Source of the DNA: Petrotoga mobilis SJ95
GTDB taxonomy: Bacteria; Thermotogota; Thermotogae; Petrotogales; Petrotogaceae
Assembly (NCBI RefSeq): GCF_000018605.1
Contig: NC_010003.1
Location: 1,092,501 to 1,156,500, forward strand
Reading direction: 5' to 3'
DNA length: 64,000 nt
Shown: positions 11,298 to 18,765 of the stretch, piece after piece
Layout of the letters: each line of letters starts with the position of its first letter
How positions within the stretch are numbered: position 1 is the first letter of the stretch
Made by a program: the position numbers and the translations under genes
Notes under the pieces: model-generated
Told to the model about the DNA's origin: nothing
Database searches by the model: none
The model's input: the letters and a program-made list of their open reading frames with translations, nothing else

Positions 11298-12530
11298 TTA
11301 TGATTTAACAAAAATTAGAGACGCATTGTGTCCCCCAAAACCAAAGGAGTTCTTTAAAATTACGTTTACTTCAGCGTCTTGAGTCTCTCTTGGGATATTG
11401 AGCGTTTTCATCTCTTCATCAGGCTCTTCTAAATTTGGCATTCCATGAACAAAATGATTATGGCTTTCTATTATTGAAGCTATTAATTCAATTGCCCCTG
11501 CAGCTCCTAAAGTATGTCCTATTAAAGTTTTAGTTGACTGTAAATACGGTTTATCCGCAAATTCACCGAATATTTTTTTAATAGCTTTTACTTCTGAATT
11601 ATCTCCAACAGGGGTACTGGTAGCATGACAATTTATAAGATCCACCTTAGAAGGATCTAATTCAGCCATTTTTAAGGCGTTCTTTATTGCTCTTGCAGCC
11701 CCCTCACCTTCCGGATCAGATTGACTAATATGGTAAGCATCCCCTGTCATTCCATATCCTGCTATATATCCATAAATCTTTGCTCCTCTTGCCTTTGCAT
11801 GTTCTTCTGATTCTAAAACTAATATCCCAGCTCCTTCTCCCATCACAAACCCGTCTCTATCTTTGTCAAAAGGTCTTGATGCTTTTTGTGGTTCATCATT
11901 TCTTTGAGAAAGAGCCATCATGTTGGCAAAAGCTGCTATTGGCATAGGATCAATAACCGCTTCGGAACCTCCCGTTATTGCCACATCAACTTCTCCACTT
12001 CTTATCAACATAACAGAACTTATTATTGAATGGACAGCTGAAGCACAGGCGCTAACAGTAGTAAAATTTGGTCCCTTTAATTTATGCCTTATAGAAACAA
12101 CTCCACTTGCCATATCGGCAATCATCATAGGTATTAAAAAAGGGCTAACATACTTCGGACCTTTTTCGTTCATTACTCCAAACTCATGATACAGAGTTTT
12201 AAAACCGCCTATTCCTGAACCTATTATTACTGCAGCATTTTCTCTCCAATCTTGATCTTGAGACAATCCGGCATCTTCAATAGCTTCATCTGAGGCAGCA
12301 ACAGCTAATTGCAAAAACCTATCATAACGTTTGGCAGTTTTCCTATCCATGTACTCCTCGGGGTCAAAATCTTTTATTTCAGCAGCTATCTTAACTTTAT
12401 GATCAGAGGTATCAAACTGAGTTATTTTATCTATGCCGCTTCTCATTTCTTTTAAACCTTCTAAAAATCCCTGTGTGTTCTTTGCTATCGGGTTTATTGT
12501 TCCCATACCAGTTATTACGACTTTGTGCAT
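11298..12530 (-). CDS. fabF: 3-oxoacyl-ACP synthase II
   Basis: A 410-residue condensing enzyme that extends acyl-ACP with malonyl-ACP. The Cys-His-His triad is complete: Cys in VSACASAVHS, His in NCHATSTPVGD, and His in LIGHTLGAAGAIE. The ATG giving MHKVVITGMG is seven bases from AGGAGG; the upstream ATG is only one base from it. It is the first enzyme gene after tetR, 60 bases downstream. This KAS II type does not start synthesis from acetyl-CoA, so a fabH is expected elsewhere. Confidence 0.94.
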   Translation of the reverse strand: MHKVVITGMGTINPIAKNTQGFLEGLKEMRSGIDKITQFDTSDHKVKIAAEIKDFDPEEYMDRKTAKRYDRFLQLAVAASDEAIEDAGLSQDQDWRENAAVIIGSGIGGFKTLYHEFGVMNEKGPKYVSPFLIPMMIADMASGVVSIRHKLKGPNFTTVSACASAVHSIISSVMLIRSGEVDVAITGGSEAVIDPMPIAAFANMMALSQRNDEPQKASRPFDKDRDGFVMGEGAGILVLESEEHAKARGAKIYGYIAGYGMTGDAYHISQSDPEGEGAARAIKNALKMAELDPSKVDLINCHATSTPVGDNSEVKAIKKIFGEFADKPYLQSTKTLIGHTLGAAGAIELIASIIESHNHFVHGMPNLEEPDEEMKTLNIPRETQDAEVNVILKNSFGFGGHNASLIFVKS

Positions 12531-12590
12531 CCACATACCTCCTGACTGTTATTTTATGAATTTGTAAAAGCTCTCTTGATAGATGTGTGA

Positions 12591-13232
12591 TTATGATGAA
12601 GAAGCCAACATCTTTTTTGTTACTTCTATGTAATACTCATATATTTGTTGAGGTTTCAACCCCGCCCATTTTTTGTACAATGTCTCTCGAAGACTTGCTT
12701 GCTGAACCATTCCTGTTATCTCACTCCACAAAACCATTGCGATCTTTATAGGCTCTAATCTTTCGTCTATTGAACCATCTTTTATCCCTTCTTCAACGGA
12801 ACTAACTAACAACTTAAAAATCTCTTCACTCTTTTCATATGCCTTCTTCACATGGGGATCTTTGTCATCGAAACGAACTTCCAAGGTTTCATAATTCAAT
12901 ATCAACTTATAATAATCAACATATTCAAGGCTGAATGATACGTATGTTTCTCCCATTGATACAACCTTTTCAAAACCGTTTTTACAAGAGGAAAATTTTT
13001 CAATAATAGACCTGAGCAAAGCAGATAACGCTCTTTCAACAGAGGTAAAATATAGATCTTTTTTGCTTGAAAAGTACAAATACAACGTCCCTTTTGCAAG
13101 ATTAGCTTTCTTTGCAATTTCGGTCATTGTAGCTTTCTCATAACCTTTTTCAACAAAAATTTTTTCTGCTACATTCATTATTAAATTCAATTTTCCCTCT
13201 TTATTTTTCTTCTCCAAACTATTTCGCCTCAT
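12591..13232 (-). CDS. TetR family transcriptional regulator of the fab operon (predicted)
   Basis: A 213-residue regulator. The N-terminal helix-turn-helix is clear (AEKIFVEKGYEKATMTEIAKKANLAKGTLYLYFSSKKDLY), followed by an all-helical ligand/dimer domain with no recognised motif. The ATG giving MRRNSLEKK is behind GAGGGT; a longer frame runs into the operator. It is the first gene behind a consensus promoter with a palindromic operator and lies 60 bases before fabF. It is therefore likely an autoregulated repressor of fatty acid synthesis. The effector, perhaps an acyl-ACP or acyl-CoA, is unknown. Confidence 0.88.
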   Translation of the reverse strand: MRRNSLEKKNKEGKLNLIMNVAEKIFVEKGYEKATMTEIAKKANLAKGTLYLYFSSKKDLYFTSVERALSALLRSIIEKFSSCKNGFEKVVSMGETYVSFSLEYVDYYKLILNYETLEVRFDDKDPHVKKAYEKSEEIFKLLVSSVEEGIKDGSIDERLEPIKIAMVLWSEITGMVQQASLRETLYKKWAGLKPQQIYEYYIEVTKKMLASSS

Positions 13233-13257
13233 ATTTTTACCCTCTAATAAAATAAAA

Positions 13258-13272
13258 ATGACCAAAGGTCAT
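13258..13272. promoter_or_regulatory. Palindromic operator, probably bound by the adjacent TetR regulator
   Basis: ATGACC-AAA-GGTCAT is a perfect 6+3+6 inverted repeat. It lies 12 bases downstream of the -10 box and 25 bases before the tetR start codon, covering the likely transcription start. Confidence 0.75.
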
Positions 13273-13284
13273 CACTTTCATAAG

Positions 13285-13313
13285 ATTATACCACAACAAA
13301 AAATCTATTTCAA
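13285..13313 (-). promoter_or_regulatory. Consensus promoter of the tetR-fab operon
   Basis: Read leftward, TTGAAA (13313-13308) is separated by 17 bases from TATAAT (13290-13285), with a TGG extended -10. It is the only strong promoter seen for tetR-fabF-degV-fabZ-fabK-fabD-fabG. Confidence 0.85.
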
Positions 13314-13323
13314 GTTTTCGCAG

Positions 13324-13525
13324 GATTCTCTTTCAAAAAGTGCTGGTAGATAAAATTGAATATGAACAAAGGATTAAATAATATGGTTTCATTCTGAAAA
13401 ACACAAAATATATCACGATTGATATTCGATGGGAAAAGACCAACCCAGCATACGATACGATACGATTCAAAGGAGTTGGAGACATTTAAACCTATTCCAA
13501 TCTGAAACATATATTAGAGGATACT
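13324..13525 (+). mobile_element. Degenerate ISL3 element, 5' remnant
   Basis: The sequence aligns with the left end and transposase start of the ISL3 copy at 33178-34293, read in reverse. A terminal repeat (TTCTCTTTCAAAAAGTG, from 13326) is followed by matching AATATGAACAAA and AACACAAAATA segments. A stretch coding YDTIQRSWRHLNLFQSETYI matches YDTVQRSQKHLNLFQYETYI of that copy. Most of the transposase and the other end are gone, and there are internal deletions. It lies between the fab promoter and the end of the TolC-like gene. Confidence 0.75.
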
Positions 13526-13529
13526 AATT

Positions 13530-14499
13530 TTATTCCTCTTTTTCGTTGGTAATTAAATTATATTTCTTTTCTAACGTATTAACTTCACATTCCATAAGGA
13601 AACAATAATAAGCTAAATTACCCTTTGCATTTAGAAGAGAAGAGTATATTATTAAATAATCTGATATTAGTTTTAAATCATTAGGATAACGAGTTAATAA
13701 ATATTCTAATTGTTCTAAATTCATAGAATAGATTTCAACGGATGATTCCCATTTATCGATATTATTTTGAATATTATAAATATTCATTATTTGATTGTTA
13801 TTTTGCTCTTCCACTAATAGTCTTAAATCATCGATATTATTCTGCGGAGGGAAAGTAGATATAGTTTTGAAAGATATTCCAACAGAAAAACCATTTGAGA
13901 CGTTATAAGATATATTTGGAGATAAAGAGAAGAAATCCCCCACATTAAAAGTATTTTCAAGATTTAACGAATATGAAATATTTGGATCATCGAATGTATA
14001 TGAATTTCTGTAAGTTAAATTGGAGGATATACTGGGAGCATTGGTATAATATTTTGGGGCCAATGTGATATAATAATTAAGAATAGTAATTTTGATAATT
14101 TTTTAATATTTCTCCTTGAATGAAGTAATTCAAAAATGACGAGAATACAGAAATTATAAGTTCTTGTTCCACATTTATTTCTTGAAATTTTGCTTTGATT
14201 ATTTCTTTCTCTTTTTCTTCTTTTATCTTCCCCATATACAAGATATCTCTTAAGTCCTTAGAAATATTTATACTATAGTCGTTTTGATTAAAAGTGAAAG
14301 TTGTTGATGGAATGGCATTAAAATTAATTAATTGTTCTTCCATGGTTAGTTGATTCACTTGGTTACTGAAAATTCTTTTGTCATAAGTGTCTAGTGCTTT
14401 AACATGTTCTTCAATTACACAATAGATGTTAGAAGAATTAGCTAAAAGAGATAAGCTTAGCAAAATATACATCAAAAACATAACTTTTCTTCTAATCAT
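13530..14499 (-). pseudogene. TolC-like outer membrane efflux protein, frameshifted at an A6 tract
   Basis: Two consecutive frames together make one protein of about 320 residues. The first frame (14499-14077) has a signal peptide (MIRRKVMFLMYILLSLSLLANS) and a long helical stretch. The second (to 13530) has beta strands (PSISSNLTYRNSYTFDD, LSPNISYNVSNGFSVGISF) and then another helical stretch, the TolC-type alternation. The second frame has no ribosome site of its own. Removing one A from the A6 tract (TTTTTT at 14099-14104 on +) joins the frames without a gap. This could be a decayed gene, phase variation, programmed slippage or a base-calling error. It may serve export in peptide locus A. 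Confidence 0.65.
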
Positions 14500-14608
14500 A
14501 TCCCATCTCCTCTTTTGAAGAAATGTTGTATATGAATACAAATTAAATATTTTATTTCTTTTTTGCTTGACCTTAACTACAAGCTATTTTTTATTTCTTG
14601 TATTTTTG

Positions 14609-15661
14609 TTATTCATCTTTTAGTTTTTCTATTATCGGTAAAGTTTGATATATCTGATAGTTTTCTTTAGTAACTAATATTAAAAATCCTCTGTGCGCCA
14701 ACAATTTTATCGGTTTCTCTGTAAATGGTTCCTCGTGAAATATTTTAGCTGAATATTTCCCATCATCTTCTTCAACAAGTACAGCCATTTTGAGCTTGTT
14801 GTCTGATGTAGAATGGTAAAGTATGAAGATATTTCCTAATGAATCGATAGCAAAACTGATAATCTCATCATCTTTCAATTCTTCTACAAATATTGCCTTA
14901 AAAAATCCTTGGGGGTAAACGTATTGAAAAATATGGTTTGAAGAATCTCTAACAAATAAACTTCTTTCAAAAGTTAAGGCTGCTTCAAATTGTTGGGCAT
15001 CTATACCCTCGTATTTTATTCCTGACGTTGCAGGAAATGAAGAAAGAATCTCACCTGAGATCGTCATCCTGATAATTTCATTTTTCTTTTTATCGATAAG
15101 CCAAAAATCTTCTTTCTTTAAAGATCCATTTTGAATAAATCCAAAATTAGTAGGCGACGAAAGTAATAAGTCATTTTTTGAATCAATTCCTACGTCTATT
15201 GTATTGACTAAATCACCTTCTAAAGAGAAAACAACTACTTCCTTTATTTTTTCCGAATAACCAACAAAGTACTCTGAACCTTCACCTGGTATCCATCCTA
15301 ATTTTACAAAGATTAAGTTACTTAATTCGTAATCTTGATATTCTTCTTTCGGAAATGTGTGAGCAACACTGTGTGGTGCATAATTATCAGGTTTGATAAC
15401 TGAGTAGATTTCGATAAAATTTTCCACAAGGAGGTTATCTGGATCTGAGTAAACATAAAACTTATTATCATAAAAAGAAAATGCATCAGTAATTGGAGAA
15501 GGATTATCAACAGCTAAAGTAAGAGACATAGTTTTAGATGGAGAAATATTCATAAACATATCTTCCTTTGTTTCGTTAGCAAATAAACTGCTAACACCAA
15601 AAGCGGTAAACATGAATAAAAGAACAAATAACAACATCCTCTTTTCAATAATCATTTTCAT
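14609..15661 (-). CDS. Secreted protein, possible beta-propeller
   Basis: 350 residues with a clear signal peptide (about 1-29, ending SSLFANE), then alternating short beta strands with propeller-like repeats (FYDNKFYVYSDPDN, SEKIKEVVVFSLEGDLVNTIDVG, SLGNIFILYHS). No catalytic motif is visible. It resembles the neighbouring 330-residue protein in layout, so the two are probably paralogues. Start ATG lies behind AGGAGG. The position downstream of the precursor, maturase and exporter genes suggests an extracytoplasmic role in that system, such as immunity, sensing or scaffold. That role is inferred from place only. Confidence 0.7.
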   Translation of the reverse strand: MKMIIEKRMLLFVLLFMFTAFGVSSLFANETKEDMFMNISPSKTMSLTLAVDNPSPITDAFSFYDNKFYVYSDPDNLLVENFIEIYSVIKPDNYAPHSVAHTFPKEEYQDYELSNLIFVKLGWIPGEGSEYFVGYSEKIKEVVVFSLEGDLVNTIDVGIDSKNDLLLSSPTNFGFIQNGSLKKEDFWLIDKKKNEIIRMTISGEILSSFPATSGIKYEGIDAQQFEAALTFERSLFVRDSSNHIFQYVYPQGFFKAIFVEELKDDEIISFAIDSLGNIFILYHSTSDNKLKMAVLVEEDDGKYSAKIFHEEPFTEKPIKLLAHRGFLILVTKENYQIYQTLPIIEKLKDE

Positions 15662-15720
15662 TAAACCTCCTCCTATTTTATTCCATCATGCTTCCTTTCC
15701 TCTTTCAACTTTTTAATTAT

Positions 15721-16713
15721 TTAAAAAGTTTCCCATTTACATATTTTTTGTGGTAGAGAAAACTCAAAGAAATATCTCTTAAGGTCTCTGTGATTGTAAA
15801 TATAGAGGATATTTTTCCCATCGGCATTTACATTTTCATCAAAGGCAAACTTCGGATAGTAAAGCAAATTTGGACTATTTATATACAATCTTATATTCAG
15901 GTCTTCATCTAATACGAATATTTCCGCTTCACCTTTTGACAAGATTAAATGGTTTTCAAAAGTCACAAATGATTCATTGATAACAGCATTTTCTCCTAAT
16001 TCTTTATTTTCTTCTTCCATGTATTTTCCATCTTTATTTGATAATTTATATACCCCTTGTACAAAAGGTTCTGAAGTGGCGTAAGCTTTCGGACCAACTT
16101 GTTCAGTTTTACCATACATGTAACCTAAGTATATCGTATCCCCTATTACTTCTATATTGGTATAATTCATACCAGGTGATTCTTGGCCTAGTTCAGGGAA
16201 TACCCTTTCTATTGTATCACCTTTCACTTTAAAAAGGCCCTTGATTTGATCTAAAACGAATATTTTTGAATCAATTATTTTTACATTGCTTATACTAAGA
16301 TCGTTGTTTAATGTAATCGTGTTCAGAATTTCTCCTTCTGAATTGAAAACTTTTACTATGTTGTAGAAAGCTACATATAAAGAATCATCGTAAATATCCA
16401 TTCCACCCGCGGTCAAAAGATATTTTTCTATTTCTTCACCATTGTAAATGATTTTCACAGGAACTTTCCCGTAACTTTCCAATTCTAAATCAATTATATT
16501 GTTGATCTTTCCTTTTGAATCTATGAAATACACTAAGCCGTTCTCTGACAAAAGATAGACATTACCATTTTGACTAGCTATATCCAATATTTCGCTTTCA
16601 TTGTCAAGCAGATTAACAATAAAGCTTTTATCGAATTCTAAACTCACTGAAAAAGTGAAGGTGATAGAAATCAAAATAAACATTATCAAAAATTGCCCTC
16701 TCAACATTTTCAT
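15721..16713 (-). CDS. Secreted protein, possible beta-propeller (paralogue of the next gene)
   Basis: 330 residues. The signal peptide is MKMLRGQFLIMFILISITFTFSVS, followed by about six strand-rich repeats of the type NGNVYLLSENGLVYFIDSKGKINN and DDSLYVAFYNIVKVFNSEGEILNTI, as seen in six-bladed propellers. There is no enzyme motif. The ribosome site is AAGGAAG. On the minus strand it follows IS110 copy 1 and a hairpin. Before insertion it would have lain directly behind the precursor gene at 18413-18547. Confidence 0.7.
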   Translation of the reverse strand: MKMLRGQFLIMFILISITFTFSVSLEFDKSFIVNLLDNESEILDIASQNGNVYLLSENGLVYFIDSKGKINNIIDLELESYGKVPVKIIYNGEEIEKYLLTAGGMDIYDDSLYVAFYNIVKVFNSEGEILNTITLNNDLSISNVKIIDSKIFVLDQIKGLFKVKGDTIERVFPELGQESPGMNYTNIEVIGDTIYLGYMYGKTEQVGPKAYATSEPFVQGVYKLSNKDGKYMEEENKELGENAVINESFVTFENHLILSKGEAEIFVLDEDLNIRLYINSPNLLYYPKFAFDENVNADGKNILYIYNHRDLKRYFFEFSLPQKICKWETF

Positions 16714-16760
16714 TTTTTTCTTCCTTTCTTTATATTCCCTACAAAAATGAATCTCTTATA

Positions 16761-16785
16761 GGGAAGAGGGAAAATTCCTCTTCCC
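16761..16785. terminator. Hairpin behind IS110 copy 1 (attenuator or terminator)
   Basis: GGGAAGAGG (16761-16769) pairs with CCTCTTCCC (16777-16785), with the loop GAAAATT. It is the counterpart of the hairpin at 21874-21896; the surrounding sequence is similar, not identical. Without the IS it would separate the precursor gene from the downstream genes, a place where partial terminators are common in peptide operons. Confidence 0.55.
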
Positions 16786-16866
16786 CTGCAATAATAAATC
16801 ACTTATCTTTCTTCTATGATATTTGATGATACAATATAAGCATAAACAACTATTTTCTTTAAAAAA

Positions 16867-17006
16867 TGAGTGGGTAGTAGAACGCTTATTCTTTCTGAAC
16901 TTTTAAGTTCGTTTAAAAGTTTGTTCGCTACCCACTTTCCGCCCATAAATCCGATACTTGATTGACCTTTCAAGGCCGTATTAGAAGGATGATTGCAAAA
17001 GGCGGA
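16867..17006 (+). ncRNA. Candidate bridge RNA of IS110 copy 1
   Basis: The noncoding leader between the element's left end and its transposase folds into two domains. AGTGGGTAG (16869-16877) pairs perfectly with CTACCCACT (16928-16936), enclosing GAAC/GTTC and a GAACTTTTAAGTTC hairpin. Then CCGCC (16939-16943) pairs with GGCGG (17001-17005), enclosing a CCTT-TC-AAGG hairpin. IS110-family recombinases are known to use a leader-encoded bridge RNA with target- and donor-binding loops. The role here is inferred from position and structure. Confidence 0.55.
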
Positions 17007-17039
17007 TCCTCAAACAATACTAAAGCGAGGTGAAAAAAT

Positions 17040-18302
17040 ATGTATTTTGTAGGTATTGATATTTCTAAAAACTCTTTTCATTACTACATCTCCGATTCAG
17101 GTAGGACCAAAATCGATAGTGGTAAATTCAAACAGAATATGAGTGGTTTCACCACTTTCGACAAAATTCTTAAAAAGTTCAACAAAAGAGAGATTATAAT
17201 TGGTATGGAATCCACTTCTATTTACCATCAACATTTGTTTTCTTATTTACTTAAACACGATTATGATGTCCATATCATTAATCCCCTTTTGTTGAAAGAA
17301 TTCAGAAAAAGTGAAACTCTTCGCCATTCTAAAAACGACAACATTGATTCCAAGCTGATCTCCATTTGGCTGAAAGAAAAGTATCCAGACAACATCCCTT
17401 CTTCTAAGGAGATAGATAATTTCACTCAATACTCTCGCGAGATCATTAACCTTTCTGAGGAGATTTCAAGGGTTAAGAATGAAATCAAACGTTATGTCTA
17501 CCTTTTGTTCCCTGAATTGGAATCTTTTCAATCTAATATCTTTATCAAGAGTTTAATGAATTTATTGTATAACTTCCCTTCTGCAAGGAAGATCGCTACA
17601 ACCAACAAAAAACAGCTTATTGATGCGATGAAGATAGATAATCAATTGTATTTCGATGAAAATAAGTTGGACCAAATCATTGAACTTTCTAAAAATTCAA
17701 TAGCAAGTGGCAACGATGCGCATGAGTTAGCTCTTCAAAAAAGAATAGAATTGTTGTTCAAACTTGAATCAGATCAAAAGCTCTTCAAAGAAAAATTGAA
17801 AGAAACTTTGAACAATTCATCAAACGATGTAATTAAAAACCAGGTAGAATTAATACAATCTCTTGATGGTTTCAATGAAACAGCTTTAAATATTGTAGCA
17901 GAAACAGGAGATATTAACCGATTCTATTCTGCTTCTGCCCTGGTGGCTTTCGTTGGCATCGATCCTCGTACAGAGGAATCAGGTCAAATGAAAAAAGGCT
18001 GGTTCATCAATAGAAAAGGTAACAGATACCTAAGAAAAGCTGTTTACATCGCTGCCATCGTTGCTATTCAAAACAATGAATACTTCAAGAATTATTACAT
18101 GAAACTACGTACTCGAGGTAAATCACATACTGTTGCTGTGTTAGCCGTAGCGGGAAAATTGTTGAGAATAATATATTCACTGGTAAAGAGTGGGAAAAAA
18201 TATGATTCTGACTATCATTACAAATTACAAAATCAAGAACTGAGAGCTCATGGCAATTATACAGCAAAAAAATTAAAAAGGAAAAGAGAAATAGTAACCT
18301 GA
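17040..18302 (+). CDS. IS110 family transposase (DEDD recombinase), copy 1
   Basis: 420 residues. The N-terminal RuvC-like DEDD domain shows D8 in FVGIDISK, an acidic residue in GMESTS and KNDNIDSKLI. A coiled-coil stretch follows, then a C-terminal Transposase_20 domain with the presumed catalytic Ser in EESGQMKKGWFINRKGNRYLR. The ribosome site GCGAGGTG lies before the ATG. The protein is identical to the one at 22151-23413. It looks intact and recently active. Confidence 0.95.
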   Translation: MYFVGIDISKNSFHYYISDSGRTKIDSGKFKQNMSGFTTFDKILKKFNKREIIIGMESTSIYHQHLFSYLLKHDYDVHIINPLLLKEFRKSETLRHSKNDNIDSKLISIWLKEKYPDNIPSSKEIDNFTQYSREIINLSEEISRVKNEIKRYVYLLFPELESFQSNIFIKSLMNLLYNFPSARKIATTNKKQLIDAMKIDNQLYFDENKLDQIIELSKNSIASGNDAHELALQKRIELLFKLESDQKLFKEKLKETLNNSSNDVIKNQVELIQSLDGFNETALNIVAETGDINRFYSASALVAFVGIDPRTEESGQMKKGWFINRKGNRYLRKAVYIAAIVAIQNNEYFKNYYMKLRTRGKSHTVAVLAVAGKLLRIIYSLVKSGKKYDSDYHYKLQNQELRAHGNYTAKKLKRKREIVT

Positions 18303-18412
18303 ATAAACAACAACTGCTACTTTCAACCTAGAAGTATGACTGAATGAGGATTTTTTAAATAGAAAATATTTAAAATTTTTTTAATTAAATAGGGGACTAT
18401 CATACTTGACTT

Positions 18413-18547
18413 TTAACCAACGTATACCATACTAATTGTACCGATTAGCATAAGTGCGGACCAACCTCCTAATAAACAAAAACTACAAATAAAACATCCA
18501 GCACAATCGACTCCCTCAATGATGTATTCGGGGTTCAAATCATTCAT
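18413..18547 (-). CDS. Cys-rich RiPP precursor peptide (locus A, paralogue 1)
   Basis: A 44-residue peptide. The leader-like N-terminus MNDLNPEYIIEGV is followed by DCAGCFICSFC, four Cys at x2 spacing, then a Gly/hydrophobic tail ending MVYVG. It shares LNP-E/D-Y and the C-x2-C-x2-C-x2-C block with the peptides at 23524 and 23723. GGAGG lies 11 bases before the ATG. It is just upstream of IS110 copy 1 and follows the ABC exporter gene. It is likely a substrate of the radical SAM maturase at 20417-21823. Thioether or other Cys crosslinks are a guess from the family context. Confidence 0.75.
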   Translation of the reverse strand: MNDLNPEYIIEGVDCAGCFICSFCLLGGWSALMLIGTISMVYVG

Positions 18548-18573
18548 ATTTTCATTCACCTCCTCGTACAAGG

Positions 18574-18660
18574 TTTTTTAATTGGCTTCAAATATACATC
18601 AATAAACTATTACAGGGATCGGACAAAAAATTTATGTTAAAATCAAGCTCGATAATTTTT
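18574..18660 (-). promoter_or_regulatory. Conserved upstream block, copy in front of precursor 1
   Basis: About 85 bases, centred on GGCTTCAAATATACATCAAT and ATGTTAAAAT. They are clearly similar to blocks at 24983-25071 and 36092-36180. Here the block lies directly before the ribosome site of the precursor gene, so it must include or overlap its promoter. Confidence 0.6.
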
Positions 18661-18765
18661 GTTATCTTTAAATTATTTTATATTCTCTTTTCCTTCTTTT
18701 ATTCCTATTATGATATAGTTTTTTGGAAGATTTTACTCTATTTTTTTTAAAATTAGAAATAAAAA

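Larger units (their letters stand above)
16811..18412 (+). mobile_element. IS110-family insertion sequence, copy 1
   Basis: The stretch 16811-18431 is identical to 21922-23542 (about 1.62 kb), while the sequence on the left differs at several positions. The true ends are therefore inside this range. IS110 elements lack obvious terminal inverted repeats, and none are seen. It contains a structured noncoding leader and a transposase. It sits immediately 3' of a Cys-rich precursor gene (stop codon at 18413-18415), in the opposite orientation. Confidence 0.85.

Noticed and set aside
13310-13510. 66-codon minus-strand frame before the TolC-like gene
   Set aside because: It is the antisense of an ISL3 transposase remnant that aligns on the + strand.
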